NCBI GenBank assembly: GCA_030745955.1
Contig: JASLNQ010000186.1
Span: 1-5,008, forward strand
Length of the DNA stretch: 5,008 bases
Direction of reading: 5' to 3'
Source: Dehalococcoidia bacterium
GTDB lineage: Bacteria; Chloroflexota; Dehalococcoidia; UBA1151; UBA1328
Made by a program: the position numbers and the translations under genes. Shown here piece after piece: positions 1 through 5,008 of this stretch. Positions within the stretch are counted from its first letter, which is position 1; each line of letters opens with the position of its first letter. The notes beneath the pieces were generated by a model. It was given only the letters and a program-made list of their open reading frames with translations, did not search any database and was not told where the DNA came from.

Positions 1-173
1 CTTTGAGACCAACAGCGATCGTTCGATTCGGAGTAATGGCTTGAGCTTCCGCAGGTTGCGGTGAGCGCAACTGGCCCTGAACTAATTCAGAATAGCAGAC
101 AGGTCGATAATTCCTGGAGATTTTCGTGTGCGAAGGAATGACTCCTGCGCACTGCTGAGGTTCACGCTGCGAG
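1..173. other. Upstream region without a supportable gene
   Basis: No complete gene can be supported here. One plus-strand frame is open from the window edge to a TGA at 62-64 (about 20 codons), so the end of an upstream gene is possible but has no recognisable features. The other two plus frames stop at once or by base 44. The rest looks like the leader of the methyltransferase operon, with an inverted repeat at 77-90 and a GATAAT hexamer at 106-111. No terminator with a T-run is visible. Confidence 0.5.
77..111 (+). promoter_or_regulatory. Possible operon promoter/operator: CTGAA-N4-TTCAG dyad and GATAAT
   Basis: The sequence shows a perfect 5-bp inverted repeat, CTGAA/TTCAG (77-81 and 86-90), with a 4-nt CTAA loop. 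A GATAAT hexamer at 106-111 matches the -10 consensus in 5 of 6 positions. No good -35 lies 16-18 bp upstream of that hexamer, so promoter assignment is weak. If the -10 is real, transcription would start near 118, giving a leader of about 55 nt before the ATG at 174. Confidence 0.2.
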
Positions 174-1457
174 ATGGCAAAACGTAAACGCCGATTGCGC
201 TACACGGGTCCAGACCTGACCGAAAATGCTGGTCTCGATCCCGGTGACCGGTTCGAAATCACGCTGGGTGAGATTAACGATGCGGGCGACGCGACGGCCG
301 ATTTCGAAGGCGCACCGGTGGCGATCGCTGGGGGGCTGCCGGGAGAGGTTGTCATCGCGGAGGTTCAGAAGCGCTTTCCAGAGCGGATTGCGGCGAAGGT
401 TGTGCAGGTGCTGCAGCCCGGAAGCGAACGCGTCGATCCAGAATGCCAGTATTTCCTGAGTTGCAGTGGGTGTCAGTGGCAGCATGTTTCGTACGGCTAC
501 CAGCTTGAGCTGAAGCGCAGGCGGGTTCAGCGGGAGATCGACAGACACGAAAGCCTGGCGCACGTGGAGGTCGACGCTACAGTCGAGAGCGCAAAGCGGC
601 TCGGGTACCGTAATCACGGCCGGTTCACAATCGGTAAACGGGACAATGCGGGCCAGGTTGGCTATGTGAATGCGGTGACCCGGCGGTTTTTACGGATTGA
701 TGAGTGCCTGTTGATGGACGAGTCGATCAACAGAACTCTTGGGCTCGTGCAGGACCGCATGGACGGGCAGACCCAGATGTCAATCAGGACCGGGTCCAAC
801 ACGGAGTCGATGCTGGTTCAGCCCCGGATGAGCATTTCGGGATTGGGCGTTGTCACCGGTGAGCAGCATTACGAGGAAGAGGTGAGGGGTTCCCGGTTCC
901 GGGTTGCCGCTTCGTCGTTTTTCCAGGTGAACACCGATCAGCTATCGAGGGCGGTCGACGAGGTGCGTGAGCTACTCGACTTGAGGGGCGACGAAACCAT
1001 GATCGACGCCTACTGCGGCGTCGGCGTGTTCGCCATACTGATTGCGCCGTATGTTCACCGGGTAGTCGGGATCGAGGAGTCGGCATCGGCCATCGGAGAT
1101 GCCGAACTGAACTCGAAAGGTATCGCGAACGTCGAGTTCGTCGAAGGCAAGACCGAGGATGTACTTGGTGACTGGCCTGGGCCACGGCCCGGTTCCGAGG
1201 GTGCCGACGTTGATGTGCTGTTGCTCGATCCCCCCAGGGTCGGCTGCCATCCCGATGTACTGGAGTCGGTTAAGAAGCTGAAGCCGGGGAAGGTGCTGAT
1301 GGTTTCGTGCGAACCAGCTGCGATGGCCCGGGACCTCGACTTGCTGTGCGACGAGGGGATTTACCGCCTCGAAGTCGTTCGCCCGGTCGACATGTTCCCG
1401 CAGACTCGCCACGTTGAAGCGCTCAGTCTGCTCACGCTCCAGGAACCCCGGGAATGA
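174..1457 (+). CDS. rlmD: 23S rRNA (uracil-5-)-methyltransferase, RlmD/RlmCD type
   Basis: Cytoplasmic SAM-dependent enzyme of the TrmA/RlmC/RlmD family, which makes 5-methyluridine in RNA (U1939 of 23S rRNA for RlmD; RlmCD also acts on U747). The 427-aa length is normal. A basic N-terminus precedes a TRAM-like RNA-binding region (about 22-81). Fe-S cysteines are seen as C91-x5-C97-x2-C100 plus C178. The C-terminal Rossmann domain has FFQVN (249-253), SAM motif I DAYCGVGVF (278-286), E301, LLLDPPR (349-355), nucleophile C379 in VSCEP and the probable general base E415 in the MFPQTRHVEAL segment. TRAM plus four cysteines argue against TrmA. The only start between the in-frame TGA (156-158) and the conserved region is the ATG at 174. 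GAGG at 157-160 is a rather distant ribosome site (13 nt). The last 4 nt overlap maf. The exact target uridine cannot be read from sequence; a second paralogue elsewhere would bear on it. Confidence 0.9.
   Translation: MAKRKRRLRYTGPDLTENAGLDPGDRFEITLGEINDAGDATADFEGAPVAIAGGLPGEVVIAEVQKRFPERIAAKVVQVLQPGSERVDPECQYFLSCSGCQWQHVSYGYQLELKRRRVQREIDRHESLAHVEVDATVESAKRLGYRNHGRFTIGKRDNAGQVGYVNAVTRRFLRIDECLLMDESINRTLGLVQDRMDGQTQMSIRTGSNTESMLVQPRMSISGLGVVTGEQHYEEEVRGSRFRVAASSFFQVNTDQLSRAVDEVRELLDLRGDETMIDAYCGVGVFAILIAPYVHRVVGIEESASAIGDAELNSKGIANVEFVEGKTEDVLGDWPGPRPGSEGADVDVLLLDPPRVGCHPDVLESVKKLKPGKVLMVSCEPAAMARDLDLLCDEGIYRLEVVRPVDMFPQTRHVEALSLLTLQEPRE
1441..1445 (+). promoter_or_regulatory. Ribosome binding site of maf
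   Basis: AGGAA lies 8 nt before the ATG at 1454, inside the last codons of the methyltransferase gene. It supports the start that overlaps the upstream stop codon as ATGA, and so translational coupling. Confidence 0.6.
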
Positions 1458-2116
1458 GCAGCCCGGTGGGACCCGACGATAATGTGTTGATACTTGCCAG
1501 CGGATCGCCGCGACGGGCGGAGATACTTGGTGAGGTGGGCGTCAGAATCGAGATTGTTCCCGCCGTTATCGATGAGGACACGATTCTTTCAGGTGCGCAC
1601 GATTTCGCTAATGCGGTCCAGCGGCTGGCGCTCGTAAAAGCGCAGTCGGTTGCTGCATACAGGCCCGGCAGGGTTGTTCTTGGAGCAGACACGATTGTGG
1701 TGTTGGATGGCGAGATACTCGGTAAGCCCGGGTCGCCGGACCGGGCCACAGAGATGCTCCAACGCCTGAATGACAGGTCGCACGAGGTAATCACTGGGAT
1801 TGCTGTCATTAACTCCGCCGGAGAATCTCACACCGATTTCGTCAGTACTTCCGTCCGGTTTCGTAGGCTTGGTGATGACAAGATTTCAAACTATGTGTCC
1901 ACTGGTTCTCCCCTCGACAAGGCTGGTGGCTACGGAATCCAGGACAGTTCGTTTGCACCCGTTGCGAGTTACGATGGGTGTTATTTGAATGTAGTGGGTC
2001 TTCCTATGTGCGTGACGAGCAGGCTGATCGAAAAGGCAGGGCTGCCGCGGATTGATGCGGATGTTTGCCGCGGGCACGCGGGTTTTGATGCTGCCAGTCC
2101 GAGGGTGGGCGAATGA
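1454..2116 (+). CDS. maf: Maf family nucleoside triphosphate pyrophosphatase (YhdE-like)
   Basis: Maf proteins are cytoplasmic pyrophosphatases that hydrolyse (d)NTPs, including modified ones, to monophosphates and PPi. They are linked to nucleotide-pool cleansing and to septum control. Visible motifs are the N-terminal phosphate-binding signature LILASGSPRR (12-21), K62 in the LALVKA helix, GADTIVVLDGEILGKP (77-92) with catalytic D79 and K91, SHEVITG (109-115), SVRFRRL (133-139), DKAGGYGIQ (155-163) and GCYLNVVGLP near 176-185. The DKAGGYGIQ form resembles the YhdE (dTTP/UTP) subgroup rather than the YceF (m7GTP) subgroup, so dTTP/UTP is the likely substrate by inference. At 220 aa it is slightly longer than usual, with a tail of about 25 residues after the conserved core. 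It overlaps the methyltransferase and tatB by 4 nt each. Confidence 0.92.
   Translation: MSSPVGPDDNVLILASGSPRRAEILGEVGVRIEIVPAVIDEDTILSGAHDFANAVQRLALVKAQSVAAYRPGRVVLGADTIVVLDGEILGKPGSPDRATEMLQRLNDRSHEVITGIAVINSAGESHTDFVSTSVRFRRLGDDKISNYVSTGSPLDKAGGYGIQDSSFAPVASYDGCYLNVVGLPMCVTSRLIEKAGLPRIDADVCRGHAGFDAASPRVGE
2101..2105 (+). promoter_or_regulatory. Ribosome binding site of tatB
   Basis: GAGGG ends 7 nt before the ATG at 2113. This favours that ATG over the second in-frame ATG at 2128, which has no purine-rich stretch at the right distance. Confidence 0.55.
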
Positions 2117-2631
2117 ACATCTTTGGCATGGGCGGTTTCGAGATCTTGCTGATCGGCGCGATCGCGCTGTTCGTGCTTGGGCCGAAACGCCTGCTCGAGG
2201 GTATTCGTGAAGGACGCCGGATTTACTCTGATTTGAAGCGTCAGCGGGACGCCCTGCAGTCGATGATCACGGAGGCTATCGACCTTGAGGACCTCAAGAA
2301 GCAGGTGGACGCCGAGGGTCTGGCCGATAGCCTGGCTAAAGATGTCAAGGGGTTGGAGGACGAGCTGGCACTGGACCAGGTGGCAGATGACATCAAGATT
2401 TCCACAAGTATCGATGGCGGGCCGGTCCCGCGTACGAGGCAGCTGAAGCGGCCGCCGATCGGGGTCGATTCCGAAATGCGAAATGCAATACCCGACCTGA
2501 AGTTGCCGGTTGCGGCTGAGGGCGATGTTGAGGGATCTGAGGGAGCCGGACCGGATGCTGGCAAAGATGCCGACGCAGCTTCGAGTTCTGATGCGGGCGC
2601 GTCAGCAGGGGCGGACGAGGTGAAGTCGTGA
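2113..2631 (+). CDS. tatB: Sec-independent translocase protein TatB (TatA/B family)
   Basis: Single-span inner-membrane component of the twin-arginine translocase; TatB pairs with TatC to form the receptor for RR signal peptides. The protein has a short periplasmic N-terminus, a membrane helix at about 9-22 that carries E10 near its start (as TatB has E8 in E. coli), the hinge VLGPKRL (21-27), and a basic/charged amphipathic helix from about 28 to 60. A further charged, coiled-coil-like stretch reaches about 95. The tail from about 132 is low-complexity and rich in Ala, Asp, Gly and Ser. At 172 aa it has TatB length, much longer than the 65-aa TatA in this window. The E in the helix, the LGP hinge and its place directly before tatC support TatB over TatA, though the family boundary is not sharp in non-proteobacteria. 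It overlaps maf (ATGA) and tatC (GTGA) by 4 nt. Confidence 0.85.
   Translation: MNIFGMGGFEILLIGAIALFVLGPKRLLEGIREGRRIYSDLKRQRDALQSMITEAIDLEDLKKQVDAEGLADSLAKDVKGLEDELALDQVADDIKISTSIDGGPVPRTRQLKRPPIGVDSEMRNAIPDLKLPVAAEGDVEGSEGAGPDAGKDADAASSSDAGASAGADEVKS
2617..2623 (+). promoter_or_regulatory. Ribosome binding site deciding the tatC GTG start
   Basis: GAGGTGA lies just before the GTG at 2628; its GAGG core is 7 nt away. The alternative ATG at 2643, five codons in, has no comparable site. The GTG overlaps the tatB stop as GTGA, as at the two upstream junctions. Confidence 0.55.
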
Positions 2632-3356
2632 ACGACAACGCCATGTCGGTGCTCGAACACCTCGGCGAGTTGAAGCGCCGGCTGATTCGGGTCGCGATCG
2701 TCATGGCCATTTTTATTGGGATCGCGCTGGCGAATTTCTCCCTTATATTCGAAACGTTCACTTCCGAGGCGAAGCGCCTTATCAACGATGCTGGCGGTGA
2801 GATCATTCAACTCACGCTCACCGAGGCTTGGGTTGCGGCCGCAAAACTTTCTATCATGGCTGCGCTTGTCGTGGCATTGCCTTATTTCCTGTGGGAAATG
2901 GCGATGTTTTTCAAGCCGGGAATGAAGCCGAACGAACGCAAGTACATCTATCTGCTGGTACCCAGTGCGCTTGCGATGTTCGCGCTGGGTGCAACGTTTG
3001 CGTACCTGGTCCTGATTCCACGTCTTTTCGAGTTCATGCTCCGGTTCCAGGGGCGGCTTGCGGTGCCGCAAATCACCACTGCATCGGTGATTTCGCTGAT
3101 GGTCGGCATTATCTTCTGGCTTGGGATCATCGCCGAGATCCCGATCGTGATGTTCCTACTGGCAAAGATAGGCCTTGTGAGTTCACGCTGGCTGAAAACG
3201 AAGCGGCGCTGGATGATCCTGATCGCGTTCGTATTCGGGGCGATCGTTACGCCGACCGATCCGATCTCCCAGGTAATCGTGGCGATCCCGGTGATGCTGC
3301 TCTTTGAGATCGGGATGCTGCTTGTGAGGGTAGCCGAGCGCGGGCGAGACGAGTAG
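2628..3356 (+). CDS. tatC: Sec-independent translocase protein TatC
   Basis: Six-span inner-membrane core of the twin-arginine translocase; it binds the RR signal peptide together with TatB and recruits TatA. The 242-aa product has a cytoplasmic N-terminus with HLGELKRRL (11-19, the conserved HLxELRxR motif) and helices at about 20-41, 70-92, 108-131, 154-178, 195-210 and 214-233. Key acidic residues are present: E103 in PNERKYI (first cytoplasmic loop, signal-peptide recognition), E170 in IIAEIP and D211 in TPTDPISQ, followed by the conserved AIPVMLLFEIG segment. From the GTG start these fall on the same numbers as in E. coli TatC. If translation instead begins at the ATG at 2643, the protein is five residues shorter. 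It is the last gene of the operon, convergent with tatA. Confidence 0.95.
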   Translation: MNDNAMSVLEHLGELKRRLIRVAIVMAIFIGIALANFSLIFETFTSEAKRLINDAGGEIIQLTLTEAWVAAAKLSIMAALVVALPYFLWEMAMFFKPGMKPNERKYIYLLVPSALAMFALGATFAYLVLIPRLFEFMLRFQGRLAVPQITTASVISLMVGIIFWLGIIAEIPIVMFLLAKIGLVSSRWLKTKRRWMILIAFVFGAIVTPTDPISQVIVAIPVMLLFEIGMLLVRVAERGRDE

Positions 3357-3439
3357 TGCGCTGGTGAGTAGCCTGGGATGTGGCGCGCCGATAGCGTTTC
3401 CGAGCCGAGGTGCCCGCGGCCCACGCCATACCACGCCAG
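3357..3439. other. Convergent intergenic gap between tatC and tatA
   Basis: These 83 bp separate the tatC stop from the tatA stop. There is an imperfect 10-bp tandem repeat (CCACGCCATA at 3421-3430, CCACGCCAGT at 3431-3440) and a GGCGCGCC palindrome near 3379-3386. No GC stem followed by a T-run is seen on either strand, so how the two converging transcripts end is unclear. Confidence 0.5.
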
Positions 3440-3637
3440 TTAGCTGGTCTTTGTGTCGGCGTTCTGGTCGTCGGAGTCCGAGTCTGAGGTTTCGCTCTTG
3501 CTGTTCAGAGCGGACTTGAACTCGTTGATCGCCTGACCCATTCCTTTGCCTACCTGCGGGAGTTTGCCAACCCCAAAAAGGAGAAGGACGATCACGAGGA
3601 CGATGACAACTTGAAGTGGGCCGATGTTCTGGAACAC
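3440..3637 (-). CDS. tatA: Sec-independent translocase protein TatA
   Basis: Small single-span protein that oligomerises to form or weaken the membrane path for folded Tat substrates. The 65-aa product has a membrane helix at about 8-21 with one polar residue (Q9, in the region of E. coli Gln8), the conserved F21-G22 hinge, then the classical amphipathic helix KLPQVGKGMGQAINEFKSAL (25-44) and a short acidic, Ser/Asp-rich tail. The absence of a Glu in the helix and the short length mark it as TatA rather than TatB. The start is GTG, supported by GGAG at 3647-3650 with 9-nt spacing; there is no in-frame ATG before the helix. It lies 137 bp downstream of lexA on the same strand and converges on tatC. 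With tatB and tatC it completes a TatABC set, although not in one operon. Confidence 0.92.
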   Translation of the reverse strand: MFQNIGPLQVVIVLVIVLLLFGVGKLPQVGKGMGQAINEFKSALNSKSETSDSDSDDQNADTKTS

Positions 3638-3646
3638 TGATAGAAG

Positions 3647-3650
3647 CTCC
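3647..3650 (-). promoter_or_regulatory. Ribosome binding site supporting the tatA GTG start
   Basis: On the minus strand GGAG lies 9 nt before the GTG whose first base is 3637. No ATG is available in the right place, so this site decides the start. Confidence 0.55.
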
Positions 3651-3697
3651 GGGTTGCCCGCGTGGGGCTTGTTGAACTGGACCGAAATCCGCTTGCA

Positions 3698-3703
3698 AGT
3701 ATA
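3698..3703 (-). promoter_or_regulatory. Possible tatA promoter -10 (TATACT)
   Basis: The minus strand reads TATACT, a 5 of 6 match to the -10 consensus, which would start a transcript near 3691 with a leader of about 54 nt. The -35 region at 17-bp spacing is poor (3 of 6 matches), so tatA may instead or also be read through from lexA. Confidence 0.3.
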
Positions 3704-3774
3704 CGCCGTGACGATTCACCTGCCCGATATGGGTGTGATGATTTGCGGAGCGCTTCCCTGGGAGTGCCGTACAG

Positions 3775-4431
3775 CTAGCCCAGGTACCGCCAGACTGCGA
3801 TCACTTTGCTGAGGACCTCGACATCGCTCGAGTTGAAGGTCATGGCTTCCATCTGCGAGTTGGCCGGTTCCAGGCGGGTCCGGGGGCCCTCGGCGTAGAA
3901 GTGTTTGAGGGTCGTCGAGTGGTCCGATTTGATCCGGACGGCGGCCATCTGCCCGTTCCGGACCGTGGATGCCTGTTCCATGATCACGAGATCGCCATCG
4001 GAGATCAGGGCGTCGATCATCGACTCGCCCCGCACTTTGAGTGCGTACAGGCCATCGCCGGGGCCGACGATTGCCTGCGGCAGATCGATGAGTTCCTGGC
4101 CGGTCAGGTCGGACCATGTGTCGTTCTCGGGCATTGGGAACGGCGAACCGGCGGCGATGGTGCCGAGGAGCGGTACGGCTACTGTGTCGATACTGGCCGG
4201 TTCCGGCGGCCCGTTCTTCTGGTTCGCCAGTGTGAGACCGCGGGAGACCTCGGAGTGGCGGTTCAGAAACCCGCCTTCTTTCAGGCGGTCAAGGTTGTAT
4301 GAGACCACGGAGGTAGAACTGATATCGCAGCCGTTCTGGATGTCACGGACGGTCGGCGGATAGTCGTGTTCTTCGATGAACTCCTCAATGAACGACAGGA
4401 TTAGTTGCTGGCGTTCCGAGAGCTTCTTCAT
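3775..4431 (-). CDS. lexA: LexA repressor (SOS regulator, self-cleaving)
   Basis: Transcriptional repressor of the SOS regulon that undergoes RecA-stimulated self-cleavage after DNA damage. The 218-aa product has an N-terminal winged helix-turn-helix (about 1-70), with the family pattern YPPTVRDI (24-31), SSTSVVSYNLDRLKEGGFL (38-56) and a wing ending near RGLTL (64-68). A linker leads to the S24-type peptidase domain. The cleavage site is A94-G95 in GTIAAGSP. The catalytic serine is S137 in VRGESMIDA and the catalytic lysine is K176 in STTLKHF; DGDLVIM (145-151) is also typical. All residues needed for autoproteolysis are present. The ATG at 4431 gives the usual MKKLSERQ-type start and has AGGGG 8 nt upstream. 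A strong promoter with an SOS-box-like operator precedes it, so autorepression is likely. An excalibur-domain gene lies upstream and tatA downstream, all on the same strand. Confidence 0.96.
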   Translation of the reverse strand: MKKLSERQQLILSFIEEFIEEHDYPPTVRDIQNGCDISSTSVVSYNLDRLKEGGFLNRHSEVSRGLTLANQKNGPPEPASIDTVAVPLLGTIAAGSPFPMPENDTWSDLTGQELIDLPQAIVGPGDGLYALKVRGESMIDALISDGDLVIMEQASTVRNGQMAAVRIKSDHSTTLKHFYAEGPRTRLEPANSQMEAMTFNSSDVEVLSKVIAVWRYLG

Positions 4432-4439
4432 CTGTTTTG

Positions 4440-4453
4440 CCCCTGGCCCCTGG
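4440..4453 (-). repeat. Tandem CCAGGGG duplicate containing the lexA ribosome site
   Basis: On the minus strand the 7-mer CCAGGGG occurs twice back to back. The copy nearer the gene puts AGGGG 8 nt before the lexA ATG, a moderate Shine-Dalgarno match. The second copy is too far away to serve the same start. Confidence 0.45.
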
Positions 4454-4471
4454 TGGGTCCGCTGTTCGGTT

Positions 4472-4489
4472 TCGACGCATGGTCGACGC
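4472..4489. repeat. Short direct repeat TCGACGC in the lexA leader
   Basis: TCGACGC occurs at 4472-4478 and again at 4483-4489, an 11-bp period separated by ATGG. It lies in the untranslated leader of lexA. With a 7-bp unit in GC-rich DNA it may be chance. Confidence 0.3.
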
Positions 4490-4502
4490 TTTAGGATATT
4501 TC

Positions 4503-4516
4503 CGCACTAATGTTCG
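4503..4516 (-). promoter_or_regulatory. Probable LexA operator (SOS box)
   Basis: The plus strand reads CGCACTAATGTTCG (minus strand CGAACATTAGTGCG). It matches the Gram-positive-type SOS box CGAAC-N4-GTTCG at 9 of 10 defined positions; the single mismatch is C at 4505. It begins three bases after the -10 hexamer and spans roughly -4 to +11 of the inferred lexA transcription start, so bound LexA would block its own promoter. Whether this lineage uses this consensus is inferred from the fit and the position. Confidence 0.7.
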
Positions 4517-4519
4517 CAA

Positions 4520-4547
4520 ATTATCAGTGACACTTCTGCAATGTCAA
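4520..4547 (-). promoter_or_regulatory. lexA promoter, TTGACA-N16-GATAAT
   Basis: On the minus strand a perfect -35 TTGACA (4547-4542) is followed after 16 bp by GATAAT (4525-4520), 5 of 6 to the -10 consensus. Transcription should start near 4513, giving a leader of about 80 nt before the lexA ATG. This is the best sigma-70-like promoter in the window, and the SOS-box-like operator adjoins it. Confidence 0.75.
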
Positions 4548-4560
4548 TGAAAGATGTCAC
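4527..4560. repeat. Inverted repeat GTGACA-N22-TGTCAC across the lexA -35 region
   Basis: GTGACA at 4527-4532 and TGTCAC at 4555-4560 are perfect inverted copies that bracket the -35 hexamer at 4542-4547. They could be a second regulator's site, or chance at six bases per arm. Confidence 0.25.
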
Positions 4561-4657
4561 CGATTACGCTCATCAGTTCGGAATTCGGCGTGTCTGAGGA
4601 TCCCTGCGGGATTGATCTGGGGAAATTGTTAGCGGTTTCAGTCACGGAGCGCGTTCG

Positions 4658-5008
4658 CTATGGCGCGCCCGGAAGCGACTGGCACGGGACACCATCGTTG
4701 TTTCCGTCGAGGCCGTGTGGGTCGTTCTCTGGCCCGCCTGCGGTGACAAAGAAGTCCTGCGCCGACTGCCAGTCCTCAAAATCGGCACAGTTTCGATCAG
4801 GTCCGAGCGGATCGTAGACAGGCGTTGACGTTGCTGTGGGTACTGGAGTCGAGGTCGGAGTTTCAGGTGGGAGCGAGGCCGGCCCGGGCGTGGGTATGGC
4901 CGTTGCGATGGGATCGGACACGGCTGGCGTGGTCGAGGGCGTTGGCACCGAGGTTGGGGTGGGTGCGGGAGTGGCCTGGGGTGTTACTGATGGGGCGACT
5001 GGTGGTGG
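4658..5008 (-). CDS. Excalibur-domain protein with Pro/Thr-rich linker, 5' end outside the window
   Basis: Only the last 116 codons are visible; the frame is open to the right edge, so start, signal peptide and any N-terminal domain are missing. An in-frame GTG at 4948 lies within the low-complexity linker and is unlikely to be the true start. Visible residues 1-70 are rich in Pro, Thr, Ala, Ser and Val with repeated TPTP-like steps, a flexible extracytoplasmic linker. The C-terminal 46 residues form an excalibur domain: conserved Cys in the DRNCADF stretch (visible residue 74), AQDFF, AGGPENDPHGLD, then the EF-hand-like loop DGNNDG and the second Cys (residue 109) in VPCQSL. Excalibur domains are thought to bind calcium through this DxDxDG-type loop and occur on secreted or surface proteins, often with nuclease domains. 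The partner domain here is unknown. The stop is TAG at 4660-4658, 226 bp before lexA on the same strand. Confidence 0.85.
   Translation of the reverse strand, partial: PPPVAPSVTPQATPAPTPTSVPTPSTTPAVSDPIATAIPTPGPASLPPETPTSTPVPTATSTPVYDPLGPDRNCADFEDWQSAQDFFVTAGGPENDPHGLDGNNDGVPCQSLPGAP

Noticed and set aside
15..36. GTTCGATTC stretch similar to a tRNA T-arm loop
   Set aside because: The flanking bases do not form a 5-bp T-stem, and no acceptor stem or anticodon arm can be drawn in the visible sequence.
162..617. Minus-strand open frame of 151 codons at the start of the methyltransferase gene
   Set aside because: It lies opposite the TRAM and Fe-S region of a real gene and shows no domain or ribosome site.
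1126..1140. CGAAC-N5-GTTCG palindrome resembling an SOS box
   Set aside because: Both half-sites are perfect but the spacer is 5 nt rather than 4, and it lies deep inside the methyltransferase coding sequence, where codons for a conserved region explain it.
2241..3071. 276-codon open frame on the minus strand opposite tatB and tatC
   Set aside because: It has no recognisable domain, is rich in Arg, Ser and Pro as expected of an antisense frame in GC-rich DNA, and lies opposite two clearly conserved genes.
3436..3447. CCAG-TTAG-CTGG hairpin at the tatA stop codon as a terminator
   Set aside because: The 4-bp stem is too short and the following sequence is only weakly T-rich on the plus strand.
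4384..4480. Short reading frame from an ATG in the lexA leader, out of frame and overlapping the lexA start
   Set aside because: No purine-rich ribosome site precedes it and the peptide has no features; a regulatory leader peptide cannot be supported.
4600..4612. ATCCC-TGC-GGGAT hairpin between lexA and the excalibur gene as a terminator
   Set aside because: The stem is only 5 bp and no T-run follows on either strand.
4554..4817. Plus-strand open frame of 87 codons opposite the excalibur gene
   Set aside because: It overlaps the well-supported excalibur domain on the other strand, lacks a good ribosome site and has no recognisable motif.

Overview
The window holds a compact stretch of bacterial housekeeping genes: six complete genes and one that runs off the right edge. 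The DNA is moderately GC-rich and densely coded. Two of the starts are GTG, and three successive gene junctions are 4-nt overlaps. The organism cannot be named from this sequence alone. LexA with a Gram-positive-type SOS box, a Pro/Thr-linker excalibur protein and Tat components of this style would fit Chloroflexota (for example a Dehalococcoidia/SAR202-like lineage) or a related group. This is inference, not a demonstrated placement.

Layout. Bases 1-173 carry no gene I can support, only a possible leader and promoter and perhaps the last codons of an upstream gene. Bases 174-3356 (+) are a four-gene operon: an RlmD/RlmCD-type 23S rRNA uridine methyltransferase with intact Fe-S cysteines, a Maf/YhdE-type nucleotide pyrophosphatase, a TatB-like protein and TatC. 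Each gene starts inside the stop codon of the one before it (ATGA, ATGA, GTGA). After an 83-bp convergent gap, a minus-strand group reads inward from the right edge: a secreted or surface protein ending in an excalibur domain (4658 to beyond 5008), then lexA (3775-4431), then a short tatA (3440-3637).

Function. tatB and tatC on one strand and tatA on the other together give a full TatABC twin-arginine translocase within about 1.5 kb, split over two convergent transcription units. LexA keeps its cleavage site and its Ser/Lys dyad. Its promoter is unusually clear (TTGACA, 16-bp spacer, GATAAT), and an SOS-box-like operator (CGCACTAATGTTCG, one mismatch to CGAAC-N4-GTTCG) lies where transcription should begin, so lexA is probably autorepressed and DNA-damage inducible.

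I found no mobile element, CRISPR array, RNA gene or evidently new system. The points most worth a second look are the lexA operator/promoter, the split convergent Tat locus and the truncated excalibur protein.
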